Shown here: positions 1-7,868 of the stretch, piece after piece | Layout: each line of letters opens with the position of its first letter | Position numbering within the stretch: the first letter of the stretch is position 1 | DNA from: Pedobacter quisquiliarum | Lineage (GTDB): Bacteria; Bacteroidota; Bacteroidia; Sphingobacteriales; Sphingobacteriaceae | Assembly: GCF_014642175.1 (NCBI RefSeq) | Contig: NZ_BMIL01000001.1 | Span: 434,001 to 498,000, forward strand | Direction of reading: 5' to 3' | DNA length: 64,000 nucleotides | Position numbers and translations under genes: made by a program | The notes under the pieces: generated by a model | What the model was told of the DNA's origin: nothing | The model's database searches: none | What the model saw: only the letters and a program-made list of their open reading frames with translations

Positions 1-1
1 G

Positions 2-1054
2 TTGGGCAGGTTGAAGCAGGTAAAACCGGATGTCAATGCCATTGTGCTGGATAACGGTGAATTAAGCTACGATTACCTGGTGTTTGCTACCGGTGCGGAG
101 ACAAACTTCTTCGGCAACGAGAACATAAAGAAACATGCTATTCCAATGAAGACCCTGAGCGATGCCATCGCCATGAGAAATGTTTTGCTGATGCGCATGG
201 AACAGGCTTCAATTACGACGGATCCGCAGGAGGCAAATCGTTTGTTGACTATGGTTATTGCTGGCGGGGGACCTACAGGTGTGGAGATTTCAGGGATGTT
301 CGCTGAGATGAAGAAAGGGATTCTCCGGAAGGATTATCCAGAACTGGCGGGGAGCAATGGGAATGTTTACCTGGTTGATGGTGGGAAAAGTGTGCTCTCG
401 CCAATGAGTGAGAAATCTCAGCAAGATACGACAGAAGTGTTGACGCGGCTCGGGGTGAAATTGATCATGAGCACCCATGTTAATGACTTTGACGGTGATA
501 CTGTAACGCTTTCTGACGGGATGCAGATTGCTTCAAAGAATTTGATCTGGGCCGCGGGTGTTACTGCAAAGATGTTTGAAGGTTTACCAGAAACCTGGTA
601 TGGAAGGGGCAAGCGCCTGCTGGTTGACGAATACAACAAGGTTATTGGCTCCGAAAACATCTATGCGATCGGCGATACTGCCCTGATGCTAAGTGATGCG
701 GATTTTCCGAATGGTCACCCCCAGGTTGCACAAGCTGCAATACAGCAGGGGAAGTTACTAGCAAAGAACTTCAAGAATATGATGGCTGGTAAAACATGGG
801 AGCCGTTTAAGTATCATGATCAGGGTTCTATGGCAATTATTGGCAGTGCAAAAGCGGTTGTAGATTTACCCAAACCGAAGATGCATATGAACGGGTTGAT
901 TGCCTGGCTGGTTTGGTTGTTCATCCACTTGATGTCTTTAATCACCTATCGAAATCGTGCACGCACATTCTGGAACTGGACTGTTGCCTATCTTTCCCGA
1001 GATCAGTCGCTGCGGATGATCATCAAACCACCAGATCAGGAGGATATTATCTAG
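2..1054 (+). CDS. ndh: Type II NADH dehydrogenase (NDH-2), 5' end missing
   Basis: This is a flavoprotein that oxidises NADH and reduces quinone at the inner face of the membrane without pumping protons. The reading frame is open to the left edge, so the N-terminal FAD-binding GxGxxG loop lies outside the window; the TTG at base 2 is not a true start. Visible are the second dinucleotide-binding loop GGGPTGVE near residue 88, the FAD-contacting AIGDTA motif near residue 220, and a C-terminal hydrophobic stretch (LIAWLVWLFIHLMSLI) followed by basic residues, as in membrane-attached NDH-2 enzymes. It converges on the PAS gene, whose stop lies directly next to its own. The family is certain; the quinone specificity cannot be read. 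Confidence 0.9.
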   Translation: MGRLKQVKPDVNAIVLDNGELSYDYLVFATGAETNFFGNENIKKHAIPMKTLSDAIAMRNVLLMRMEQASITTDPQEANRLLTMVIAGGGPTGVEISGMFAEMKKGILRKDYPELAGSNGNVYLVDGGKSVLSPMSEKSQQDTTEVLTRLGVKLIMSTHVNDFDGDTVTLSDGMQIASKNLIWAAGVTAKMFEGLPETWYGRGKRLLVDEYNKVIGSENIYAIGDTALMLSDADFPNGHPQVAQAAIQQGKLLAKNFKNMMAGKTWEPFKYHDQGSMAIIGSAKAVVDLPKPKMHMNGLIAWLVWLFIHLMSLITYRNRARTFWNWTVAYLSRDQSLRMIIKPPDQEDII

Positions 1055-1708
1055 CTATAGCGGTAATTGGGTCTGTGATACGATTTCTTTGATCTGGGTA
1101 TCCAATTCTTCAGCACTCGTCTCCAGTAGCCTGATTAGGTCGGCGCCGTCTTCACTGATCTGAATGTCTTTGAGGATGGAAATCAGGCCCAGCATATTTG
1201 CCATGGGTCGTCTGATCATGTGCGACTGGTTCAAGGCGATTTTCATGAACTGCTCATTGTTGTCGTCGATGATCTTTTTTGCAGAGTTCAGGCTATCTTC
1301 TGCCATTCTTTTTGCGAGCAGTAATTCTGCTTCATACTTCTTGCGGTCAATGATCTTCAATAGATAAGCATTCACGACAATTACTTTACCGTGTTCATCT
1401 TTGTAGGCTTTTGCATTGAACAAAGCGTCGAAGTTTTCCGTAGGCGTGCTAAAACTCAGGCTAATTTCATTGGTGTATTCGCGAAGGTTGAGTAGTGGAT
1501 TAAGCACCATCTGGAAATACAGGGCGCTGCCTTTGGTAAGTAACTTCAGGAAGTTGGCTGAGGATAGTTCTCGTTCTGTTTTGTCAAAAAAGCTGTAGAA
1601 AGTGCAGTTTGCTTTGATGATTTCGCCATCGGGTTTGAATGAAACAAAGCCGATTGGGGCTTCATTAAAGATAAACTCGGGGTCAATATACTTTGAGAAC
1701 TGATCCAT
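1055..1708 (-). CDS. PAS-domain protein ending in an orphan DHp-like helical module
   Basis: The 217-residue protein has one PAS sensor domain (about residues 8-120), a charged helical linker (120-155) and a C-terminal helical pair with QSHMIRRPMANMLGL around His163. This resembles the phospho-acceptor (DHp) helix of histidine kinases, but the protein stops before any ATPase domain and Arg replaces the usual acidic residue after the His. It has no transmembrane segment, so it is cytoplasmic. It lies 8 bases downstream of the RsbQ-like hydrolase and is probably co-transcribed with it. In Bacillus, RsbQ acts through the PAS domain of RsbP, so this is the likely partner of the hydrolase. The role of the C-terminal module is inferred, not known. 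Confidence 0.75.
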   Translation of the reverse strand: MDQFSKYIDPEFIFNEAPIGFVSFKPDGEIIKANCTFYSFFDKTERELSSANFLKLLTKGSALYFQMVLNPLLNLREYTNEISLSFSTPTENFDALFNAKAYKDEHGKVIVVNAYLLKIIDRKKYEAELLLAKRMAEDSLNSAKKIIDDNNEQFMKIALNQSHMIRRPMANMLGLISILKDIQISEDGADLIRLLETSAEELDTQIKEIVSQTQLPL

Positions 1709-1716
1709 AATTGCGG

Positions 1717-2532
1717 TTAGGCTTTGTTAAGGAACGGCTTCAAAGCGTTAATTACACCAGTGGGATCGCTAAGGTGCGGGCAGTGGCCAGTGGAGTTCAG
1801 GAGGGTGACCTGGTTTCCCGGTGTGATGCCTTCGATATAGGCAGCGATGACTTCATTGGTTAAAAAATCTTCCTGACACTGGATGGTGAGACTTGGAACT
1901 TTGAGGTTTTGAAGATCGGCCCGGTTATCGGAAAGAAAGGTTACTCTGGCGAATTTCTTGGCAATTTCAGGGTTGGTACTGCAGAAACTACTTGCGAGAC
2001 CGTCGGCCAGTTCCGGGCGATCATGATTGCCCATGATATGACCTGCCATGGTACTTGACCAGCCCAGGTAATTGCTGTCCATGATTTCCAGTAGTTCTTC
2101 AAGCTCATCCCGCTCCAAGCCACCTGGATAATTAACATCGTTCAGGTAACGCGGCGAGGGTCCGATAAACACAAGTTTGCCGAATTTTTCTGGGGACATG
2201 TTTACAGCGAGCAGCCCGATCATGCTACTTACCGAGTGGCCAATAAAGATTACATCTTTCAAATTTAATGTTTCACATATTTCAAGCACATCTTTCGCGT
2301 AGCCTTCAAGCGTGCTGTAGCGCTCGTTATCATAAGCATTTAGGTCTGAATTGCCGGCGCCTACATAGTCAAAGAGCACGATTTTGTAGTCTTGCTCAAA
2401 GGCGGGCGTAACTAAGCGCCAGGTATTTAGGTCACATCCAAAGCCATGTCCAAACATTAGCACCTGGGTGCCATGTCCGAATACCTTTACATTGTTTCTT
2501 AAAACAATTGAAGAATCTAATGCTGTATTCAT
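1717..2532 (-). CDS. RsbQ/KAI2-family alpha/beta hydrolase
   Basis: A 271-residue alpha/beta hydrolase, almost the same length as Bacillus RsbQ and alike along its whole length as I remember that sequence (FDYVGAGNSD, GYAKDVLEICE, GPSPRYLND, FCSTNPEIAKKFA). The catalytic triad is readable: Ser100 in GHSVS, Asp222 in QCQED and His250 in GHCPH. RsbQ binds a small hydrophobic molecule and is needed for energy-stress signalling through the PAS phosphatase RsbP; plant KAI2 and D14 receptors share this fold. The next gene downstream encodes a PAS protein, which supports a hydrolase-to-PAS signalling pair. A -7 box TAATTTTG lies 28 bases upstream. The ligand is unknown. The family is confident, the signalling role inferred. 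Confidence 0.85.
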   Translation of the reverse strand: MNTALDSSIVLRNNVKVFGHGTQVLMFGHGFGCDLNTWRLVTPAFEQDYKIVLFDYVGAGNSDLNAYDNERYSTLEGYAKDVLEICETLNLKDVIFIGHSVSSMIGLLAVNMSPEKFGKLVFIGPSPRYLNDVNYPGGLERDELEELLEIMDSNYLGWSSTMAGHIMGNHDRPELADGLASSFCSTNPEIAKKFARVTFLSDNRADLQNLKVPSLTIQCQEDFLTNEVIAAYIEGITPGNQVTLLNSTGHCPHLSDPTGVINALKPFLNKA

Positions 2533-2559
2533 GGGCTGTTTGAACTTAATTATGGTTTA

Positions 2560-2567
2560 CAAAATTA
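2560..2567 (-). promoter_or_regulatory. Bacteroidota -7 promoter box for the RsbQ-like/PAS operon
   Basis: On the minus strand the sequence reads TAATTTTG, a perfect match to the Bacteroidota TAnnTTTG -7 element. It would place the transcript start near 2554, giving a leader of about 20 bases before the ATG at 2532. No clear -33 TTG is present at the ideal distance. Confidence 0.5.
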
Positions 2568-2664
2568 TGTATAATTCTGTAAAATAGGTTAAACATTGAT
2601 ACTTGTTAAGAGAACAGGTATAAAAACCGGGGCAAGTTAGGTTTTATAAATTGGTACAAAGCTC

Positions 2665-2673
2665 TATATTTGC
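2665..2673 (+). promoter_or_regulatory. -7 promoter box for tRNA-Leu(GAG)
   Basis: TATATTTGC matches the Bacteroidota TAnnTTTG -7 element and ends 8 bases before the first base of tRNA-Leu. The matching -33 region reads TTTT rather than TTG. Confidence 0.6.
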
Positions 2674-2680
2674 GGCGTAA

Positions 2681-2764
2681 ACCCGGGTGGCGAAATTGGT
2701 AGACGCACCATCTTGAGGGGGTGGCGCTTGAAAAGGCGTGGCAGTTCGAATCTGCTTCCGGGTA
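2681..2764 (+). tRNA. tRNA-Leu (anticodon GAG)
   Basis: A class II tRNA of 84 bases. The acceptor stem ACCCGGG pairs with TCCGGGT (one G-T pair), with discriminator A2764. The anticodon stem CCATC/GGTGG carries the loop TTGAGGG, giving anticodon GAG, which reads CUC and CUU. A long variable arm (CGCTTGAAAAGGCG) and the T-loop GTTCGAATC are present. CCA is not encoded. Confidence 0.95.
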
Positions 2765-2800
2765 CATGTAGTGACTACATTTATAGTCAATCACTATTAG

Positions 2801-2830
2801 AAAAGCCATTACGATAGTAGTGGCTTTTTT
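2801..2830 (+). terminator. Rho-independent terminator after tRNA-Leu
   Basis: A 12-base-pair stem, AAAAGCCATTAC with GTAGTGGCTTTT, a GATA loop, and a run of T after the stem. It ends the tRNA transcript. Confidence 0.85.
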
Positions 2831-2867
2831 ACATTAGGTACTATAATAATCAAACAGCTAAATATAT

Positions 2868-2945
2868 CAGGCTTCCGTCTGCAGCCATGGTCTTACTTAT
2901 GCACGTAAGTCACAGACCGGTTGAGCAAGCCTAAACCGGCCTGTA
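2868..2945 (+). other. Folded intergenic element with two competing stems
   Basis: Nested inverted repeats are readable: AGGCTT (2869-2874) with AAGCCT (2927-2932), inside it GTCTG (2877-2881) with CAGAC (2913-2917), inside that ACTTA (2895-2899) with TAAGT (2906-2910). A competing hairpin, CCGGTT (2917-2922) with AACCGG (2934-2939), holds the AAGCCT strand in its loop. The element ends about 50 bases upstream of the promoter box of the next gene, so it is probably not part of that leader. It could be a small RNA or a folded DNA site; I do not recognise a family. Confidence 0.4.
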
Positions 2946-2996
2946 TTATGACTGGCAGGTAACTGATATATTATAATCCTTTAAAAGGATATCGCT

Positions 2997-3004
2997 TATA
3001 TTTG
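2997..3004 (+). promoter_or_regulatory. -7 promoter box of the GAF kinase gene
   Basis: TATATTTG followed by C matches the Bacteroidota -7 element. The ATG lies 16 bases downstream, giving a leader of roughly 10 bases. Confidence 0.6.
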
Positions 3005-3020
3005 CAGCAAATTTTCAAAT

Positions 3021-4199
3021 ATGGATAATCTCAGGCCTGACATTCTCTCTGATATTAACACGATACAAAACATACCTGCCATTCCCAACATCTTGTCCGT
3101 AATCTGTAAAACGACCGGGATGGGCTTTGCTGCTGTTGCACGGGTTACATCAGAACAATGGATCGCCTGCAGTATTCACGATGAAATAAATTTCGGCCTA
3201 CAACCAGGGGGCGAGCTTGCACTTGAAACCACGATTTGCAATGAAATCCGTCAGACCGATGCGCCGATAATTATTAATGATGTGTCGGAAGATCCTATGT
3301 TTTGCGATCATCACACCCCAAAATTGTATGGTTTCAGGAGTTATATTTCAATTCCAATTTACCGTAAAGAGGGTGGCTTTTTTGGGACACTCTGTGCGAT
3401 CGATCCCAAACCAGCATCCTTTGACAGATCTCATGTGTTAGAAATGTTCAAGCTCTACGCCGACCTGATCTCTTTTTATCTAAGTGCAATACAGCAGGTT
3501 GATAGTTCCCAGCAGGAACTTGCTGACGAACGTAAGACTGCGGAGCTTCGGGATCAGTTTATTGCGATTTTAGGTCACGATCTTAGAAATCCCCTGGGCG
3601 CGATCTCCAGTAGTGCACAATTGCTGGTGAAGATGCTTACCGAGGAAAAGCTTCTTAAACTTGCCAGAATTATAAAGAACAGTGCTTTTAGGATGAACGG
3701 CCTGATTGAGAACGTTCTTGACTTCGCACGCGGGCGGTTAGGGGAGGGCATAATGCTGGAGCTGAAGGAAGAGAACGTTGATGAAGCCTTGAAGCAGGTC
3801 GTAACAGAACTGCAAACCTCATCTCCGGATGCCGATATCAATTTCAGAAGCAATCTGGCTGAACCTGTAAACTGTGATATCCGAAGAATTTCCCAGCTGT
3901 TTTCCAACCTGTTGGGCAACGCACTTACACACGGCGACAAAAGTGCAGCTATCGAGGTAAATGCAACATCGGCAGATGGCGTTTTTGAACTTGCAGTAAG
4001 CAATAAGGCCACTAAAATCCCTGAGGCCACGTTAAAACAATTATTTCAACCCTTTTCAAGGGGAAAGATTAAAAAGGAGCAGCAGGGATTAGGGTTAGGA
4101 CTGTACATTGCTTCCGAGATTGCAAACGCACACGGCGGAACCCTAACCGTCAACTCCACGGAAGATCAGATTACCTTTACCTTCAGGCTGCAATCCTGA
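3021..4199 (+). CDS. GAF-domain sensor histidine kinase
   Basis: A 392-residue cytoplasmic kinase. Residues 15-160 form a GAF domain (ICNEIRQTDAPIIIND, YISIPIYRKEG, FGTLCAIDPKP), typical of small-molecule or light sensing. The phospho-acceptor helix holds His186 in GHDLRNPLG, and the ATPase domain shows the N box FSNLLGNALTHG and the glycine box GLGLGLYIASEIANAHGG. All parts needed for autophosphorylation are present and there is no transmembrane segment. No response regulator lies beside it, so it is an orphan kinase. It has its own promoter and converges on the copper operon. GAF-HisKA kinases of this shape include bacteriophytochrome relatives, but no bilin-binding cysteine can be claimed. 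The ligand is unknown. Confidence 0.9.
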   Translation: MDNLRPDILSDINTIQNIPAIPNILSVICKTTGMGFAAVARVTSEQWIACSIHDEINFGLQPGGELALETTICNEIRQTDAPIIINDVSEDPMFCDHHTPKLYGFRSYISIPIYRKEGGFFGTLCAIDPKPASFDRSHVLEMFKLYADLISFYLSAIQQVDSSQQELADERKTAELRDQFIAILGHDLRNPLGAISSSAQLLVKMLTEEKLLKLARIIKNSAFRMNGLIENVLDFARGRLGEGIMLELKEENVDEALKQVVTELQTSSPDADINFRSNLAEPVNCDIRRISQLFSNLLGNALTHGDKSAAIEVNATSADGVFELAVSNKATKIPEATLKQLFQPFSRGKIKKEQQGLGLGLYIASEIANAHGGTLTVNSTEDQITFTFRLQS

Positions 4200-4231
4200 A
4201 GTAAAGTCGTCATTACGCACCATAAGACGTT

Positions 4232-4798
4232 CTAAATTCTATCCAATGGCTGTCGACCGGCGGTGCTTTCCTGCTTATATACGCTGGGCGAGACACCGAC
4301 CACATTCTTAAATTGCGTGGAAAGGTGACCACTACTGCTATAACCCATCTGCAAGGCAATCTCATTAATGTTCATTTCACCATACTGAAGTAATTCTTTC
4401 ACCTTTTCAACCTTCTGCTGAATAATGAATTTTTCAATGGTCCTATTCTCATGTTCAGAGAAAAGTCTGCTTAAATAACTGTAATCCCGGTTCAACTGCG
4501 CTGCCAAACGTGTAGAATAGTTGATGTTCGCCTGATCAGAGGTTTCCGGATGATGAATCGAAGTGATAATGATATTTCGAATCTGTTCTACAAGCCGATC
4601 TTTCTCTTTGTCGATCAACTCAAAGCCAAGCAGCTGTAAGGATGCGCCAAGGTCCAGAAGCTGCTGTTCGTCAAGGTCCTGCACAATTTTTACCCGTCCC
4701 AGGGTGATGTCCATGATTGAAATTCCCCGCTGTTCCAGCTGCTGTCGTACAACCATGACACACCTGTCGCATACCATATTTTTGATGTGTAGTACCAT
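4232..4798 (-). CDS. HMA-AraC fusion regulator of the copper operon
   Basis: A 188-residue protein. Residues 1-65 look like a heavy-metal-associated (HMA) fold with a Cys10-Asp-Arg-Cys13 metal site (NMVCDRC), and residues 90-180 form an AraC-type helix-turn-helix (INEIALQMGYSSSGHLSTQFKNVVGVSPSVYK). It is the last gene of the copA operon, 9 bases after the HMA chaperone gene. The design suggests a regulator that receives Cu(I) from the neighbouring chaperone or directly. This replaces the usual CueR or CsoR sensor, neither of which is seen here. Metal sensing is inferred from the CxxC motif and the neighbours; DNA binding is certain from the HTH. Confidence 0.8.
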   Translation of the reverse strand: MVLHIKNMVCDRCVMVVRQQLEQRGISIMDITLGRVKIVQDLDEQQLLDLGASLQLLGFELIDKEKDRLVEQIRNIIITSIHHPETSDQANINYSTRLAAQLNRDYSYLSRLFSEHENRTIEKFIIQQKVEKVKELLQYGEMNINEIALQMGYSSSGHLSTQFKNVVGVSPSVYKQESTAGRQPLDRI

Positions 4799-4807
4799 CG
4801 GTCTGCC

Positions 4808-5023
4808 TTACAGAATGGTCTCCGCCTGATATCCAGCTTTATTCAGCTCAGATATAACCTGCGTAGTATCTAACTCGTCTGTAGCAGTAACAGTAAGGGT
4901 TTTATCGGGATTTTTGGTGTCAACAGACCAGTCCTGGATATCTGAAATTCCATTTAGAAAAGGCGTTACCGTAGCAATGCAGTTGCCACATTTGATATTG
5001 GTTTTGAATTTATATGTTTCCAT
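4808..5023 (-). CDS. copZ: CopZ-like HMA metallochaperone
   Basis: A 71-residue soluble protein made of one HMA domain. The metal-binding loop is Cys12-Gly-Asn-Cys15 (IKCGNCIATV), and the C-terminal LNKAGYQAE strand is typical. Such proteins carry Cu(I) to the N-terminal HMA domain of CopA. It lies 11 bases downstream of copA and 9 bases upstream of the HMA-AraC regulator, so the three form one operon. The loop KCGNC differs from the MxCxxC of Bacillus CopZ, as is common in Bacteroidota. Confidence 0.85.
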   Translation of the reverse strand: METYKFKTNIKCGNCIATVTPFLNGISDIQDWSVDTKNPDKTLTVTATDELDTTQVISELNKAGYQAETIL

Positions 5024-5034
5024 GATTTGAAATG

Positions 5035-7257
5035 TTAAAGTGAGATGTATTTTAGTCGCAGGCTATTTGCAACAACGGACACTGAACTTAGCGCCATCGC
5101 TGCTCCTGCAATCATCGGATTGAGCATGAAGCCAAAAGCCGGATAGAGTATGCCAGCCGCAATTGGGATGCCAATGAGGTTGTAAATGAACGCCCAGAAT
5201 AGGTTCTGGCGAATCGTTTTCACAGTTATTCTGGATAGTTTAAGCGCTTTTGGTACATGCATCAAATCTGAAGACATCAGCGTCATACCCGCAACATCTA
5301 TCGCAATGTCAGATCCTTTCCCCATAGCAATGGACAGGTCAGCTGTCGCTAAAGCCTGACTATCATTGATGCCATCGCCGATCATACCAACAACTTTACC
5401 CTGGCCTTGCAACTGCTTTACAAAAGCGGCTTTATCCTCCGGCAACATATTCGCCTTGAAATGCTTAATACCAACCTTCAACGCCACAGCCGCGGCAGTA
5501 TGTTCATTGTCGCCAGTGAGCATCACCACCTCAATATGACTGCGGTTTAACTGTTTAATCGCCTCAGCGGAACTGGCTTTAATCTTGTCTTCGATCGTTG
5601 CAATCGCTAATACCTGTTCTTCATCTGCAAAGTAAATCAAGGTTTTAGCACCATCTTGCAATAGACTTGCCTGTGCTTCGATCTTATCACCTATTGATAT
5701 GTTATTTGAGGAAAGCAAAGCGGCGTTACCCACAAAGTACTTGCGTCCATTATGACTGCCAACCACACCTTTTCCGGTTATGCTTTCAAAATCTTTCAGA
5801 TCAATCACACCATTAGTTGAGGATTGCAGATGTTTTACTACAGCAGCGGCAAGTGGGTGTTCAGATTGCTGCTCCAGCGAAAGTAATATCTGGTTAAGTT
5901 CTGCCGCAAGTGGTTTTGAATGTTCAAAATAATGAAGCGTTGAAACGACCGGCTCACCTTGGGTGATGGTCCCGGTTTTGTCGAAAATTAAGGTGTTTAC
6001 TTTGACGCCGAGTTCAAGTGCTTCTGCATCCTTAATCAGGATGCCCTGTGCTGCACCTTTGCCAATCCCCACCATCAAAGCCGTAGGCGTAGCAAGTCCC
6101 AGGGCACATGGACATGCAATTACAAGCACGGTTACAGTCGCCATAAGGCCCTGTGTAGTCGCATTCACGCCACCCAAGAGCAGCCATACCAACAGCGTCA
6201 GTGCGGCAACACCTAAGACCACAGGTACAAAGACGCTTGCAACTTTATCCACAAGCTTCTGTATTGGTGCTTTAGAACCTTGCGCCTCCTGAACAAGTTT
6301 TATAATCTGCGCCAACGTGGTTTCCGCACCTACTTTGGTAGCGACCATTTGGAAACTGCCTTTTTGATTGATGGTCCCAGCAAAAACCTGGCTTCCTACG
6401 GACTTCAGCACTGGAACGGGTTCCCCTGTGATCATGCTTTCATCCACGTAGGAGCTACCCTGCCGGAGTGCTCCATCAACAGGGATCTGCTGACCTGGCT
6501 TAACCAATACCACAGCGCCGAGTTGCACCTCCGATAAAGGGATTTCCCGCTCTCCACTTTCATCCAATACAATTAAAGTTCGTGGCTGGAGGCCCATCAG
6601 TTTCTTAATAGCAGTGGCTGTATTAGCTTTTGCCCCAGCTTCAAGCACCTTACCGAGCATGATGGATACGATTACGACGGCTGCAGCTTCAAAGTAGACA
6701 TGTGGATGCAAGCCTCTGCGGTGCCAGAACTCCGGATAAAAGGTATTGAATGTGCTGAAAAGAAAAGCGGTTCCTGTACTAAGTGCAACGAGCGTATCCA
6801 TATTTGCCCGGAGATGTAAAGCCTGTTTAAATGCATTTGCAAAAAAGGACCTGCCAAAAATGAAGAGCACAGGCGTACTCAGCGCAAGCATGATGAAGTT
6901 TGCATACGGCAGATCCATCATAAACATCCCAAGAATAGCGATCGGTATGGTAAGGATCACCGCAAAGATCAAACGCCTTTTTAAACTTACATAAGCATCA
7001 CGTTGAATTTCCTGCTGTTTCTCCAGACCGTTTACTTCATCAAGAATCAAATCGTATCCCGCGTCTTGAACGGCTTGCTTTAAACTTTCAGGTTTTACGA
7101 AATCAGGTTGGTAGGTCACTTTAAGCGTCTGACTTGCGTAGTTTACCAACGCTTCATTTACCCCTGGTAAGTCTGCAATGCTTTGCTCAACGCTGGCCGC
7201 ACATCCTGCGCAAGACATACCCGTCACGGGAATGTTCAGCGTACTCGTATGTTCCAT
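5035..7257 (-). CDS. copA: Copper-translocating P-type ATPase
   Basis: A P1B-type ATPase that exports Cu(I) from the cytoplasm. From the start used here it has 740 residues: an HMA domain with GMSCAGC (Cys16, Cys19), transmembrane helices, the actuator motif TGEPV near 277, the membrane metal site CPC at 382-384 in CPCALGLATP, the phosphorylation site Asp426 in DKTGT, the SEHPLA motif and the GDGIND hinge. The open frame extends to an ATG at 7299, but a promoter box (7281-7288) lies inside that extension. I therefore choose the ATG at 7257 (MEHTSTLNIPV), which sits just before the HMA domain; the ATG at 7275 is possible. First gene of the copper operon. Copper rather than zinc is indicated by CPC and by the chaperone. 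Confidence 0.95.
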   Translation of the reverse strand: MEHTSTLNIPVTGMSCAGCAASVEQSIADLPGVNEALVNYASQTLKVTYQPDFVKPESLKQAVQDAGYDLILDEVNGLEKQQEIQRDAYVSLKRRLIFAVILTIPIAILGMFMMDLPYANFIMLALSTPVLFIFGRSFFANAFKQALHLRANMDTLVALSTGTAFLFSTFNTFYPEFWHRRGLHPHVYFEAAAVVIVSIMLGKVLEAGAKANTATAIKKLMGLQPRTLIVLDESGEREIPLSEVQLGAVVLVKPGQQIPVDGALRQGSSYVDESMITGEPVPVLKSVGSQVFAGTINQKGSFQMVATKVGAETTLAQIIKLVQEAQGSKAPIQKLVDKVASVFVPVVLGVAALTLLVWLLLGGVNATTQGLMATVTVLVIACPCALGLATPTALMVGIGKGAAQGILIKDAEALELGVKVNTLIFDKTGTITQGEPVVSTLHYFEHSKPLAAELNQILLSLEQQSEHPLAAAVVKHLQSSTNGVIDLKDFESITGKGVVGSHNGRKYFVGNAALLSSNNISIGDKIEAQASLLQDGAKTLIYFADEEQVLAIATIEDKIKASSAEAIKQLNRSHIEVVMLTGDNEHTAAAVALKVGIKHFKANMLPEDKAAFVKQLQGQGKVVGMIGDGINDSQALATADLSIAMGKGSDIAIDVAGMTLMSSDLMHVPKALKLSRITVKTIRQNLFWAFIYNLIGIPIAAGILYPAFGFMLNPMIAGAAMALSSVSVVANSLRLKYISL

Positions 7258-7280
7258 GCTTTTATTAGCTTTCATGTCAA

Positions 7281-7288
7281 CAAAGTTA
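7281..7288 (-). promoter_or_regulatory. -7 promoter box of the copper operon
   Basis: The minus strand reads TAACTTTG, a perfect TAnnTTTG -7 element. It lies inside the longest copA open frame and predicts a transcript start near 7276, which argues for translation from 7257. A TTG lies 16 bases further upstream on the minus strand, slightly closer than the usual spacing. Confidence 0.6.
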
Positions 7289-7328
7289 CGGATCACCATG
7301 AAAGCAATTTTACATCATTCAGCGTATT

Positions 7329-7868
7329 TTATCTAAAATTCTGTATCGCGAGCTTATAGGTGCACAACACGTTAAGCCCTTCTTTGATAAAGGGGTACTC
7401 CAGTGCGACTTGTTTAACCTTTTCGAATCCGTGAGCTTCGTAGAATTTTCTTGCTTTACTTTCTTCCATTACATTCAACCAGAGTATGCTTCGGTCTCTT
7501 GTAGCTGCCAATTCAACGATGTAGCGCAGCGCTTCAAGTCCAAAGCCCATCCCGGTAAATGCCTGAAGTATATAAATCTTGTTCAACTCAAGGCAATCCG
7601 TTGTGGAATAAGGTGCTAAGGCATTTTCCCTTAGTTTAAAGAAGCCTATTGCACTTTCTTGCTGATACATAAGGTAGAAGGTACATGAAGGATCTTCCAA
7701 GTTTGATGCTAATGTAGATTCATCGTAAAACCGCTCCAGGTAAGCTGCGCCTTGATCATGCCAGATTTGTGTGTAGCTCTCTTTGTAAGATTGAACAGCA
7801 ATTTGATGAAGTATATTGAGCTGTGTTATGGTGCATGGTTTGAATTGAAGGCGTCCGTTTGTTTGCAT
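7329..7868 (-). CDS. GNAT-family N-acetyltransferase
   Basis: A 179-residue GNAT protein that transfers an acetyl group from acetyl-CoA to an amine. The core runs from about residue 10 to 170, with the acetyl-CoA loop near ILQAFTGMGFGLEALRYIVE (a variant of the R/QxxGxG/A signature) and the C-terminal strand of ILWLNVMEESKARKFYEAHGFEKV. The pattern ending in HGFEKV is typical of the RimI and PhnO-like branches. The substrate cannot be deduced. It follows copA on the same strand but upstream of the copA promoter, so it is a separate unit. Confidence 0.85.
   Translation of the reverse strand: MQTNGRLQFKPCTITQLNILHQIAVQSYKESYTQIWHDQGAAYLERFYDESTLASNLEDPSCTFYLMYQQESAIGFFKLRENALAPYSTTDCLELNKIYILQAFTGMGFGLEALRYIVELAATRDRSILWLNVMEESKARKFYEAHGFEKVKQVALEYPFIKEGLNVLCTYKLAIQNFR

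Noticed and set aside
1055..1708. Truncated histidine kinase caused by frameshift
   Set aside because: The gene ends next to its neighbour with no remnant of an ATPase domain downstream, and the same architecture ends the protein at 29108-31213.
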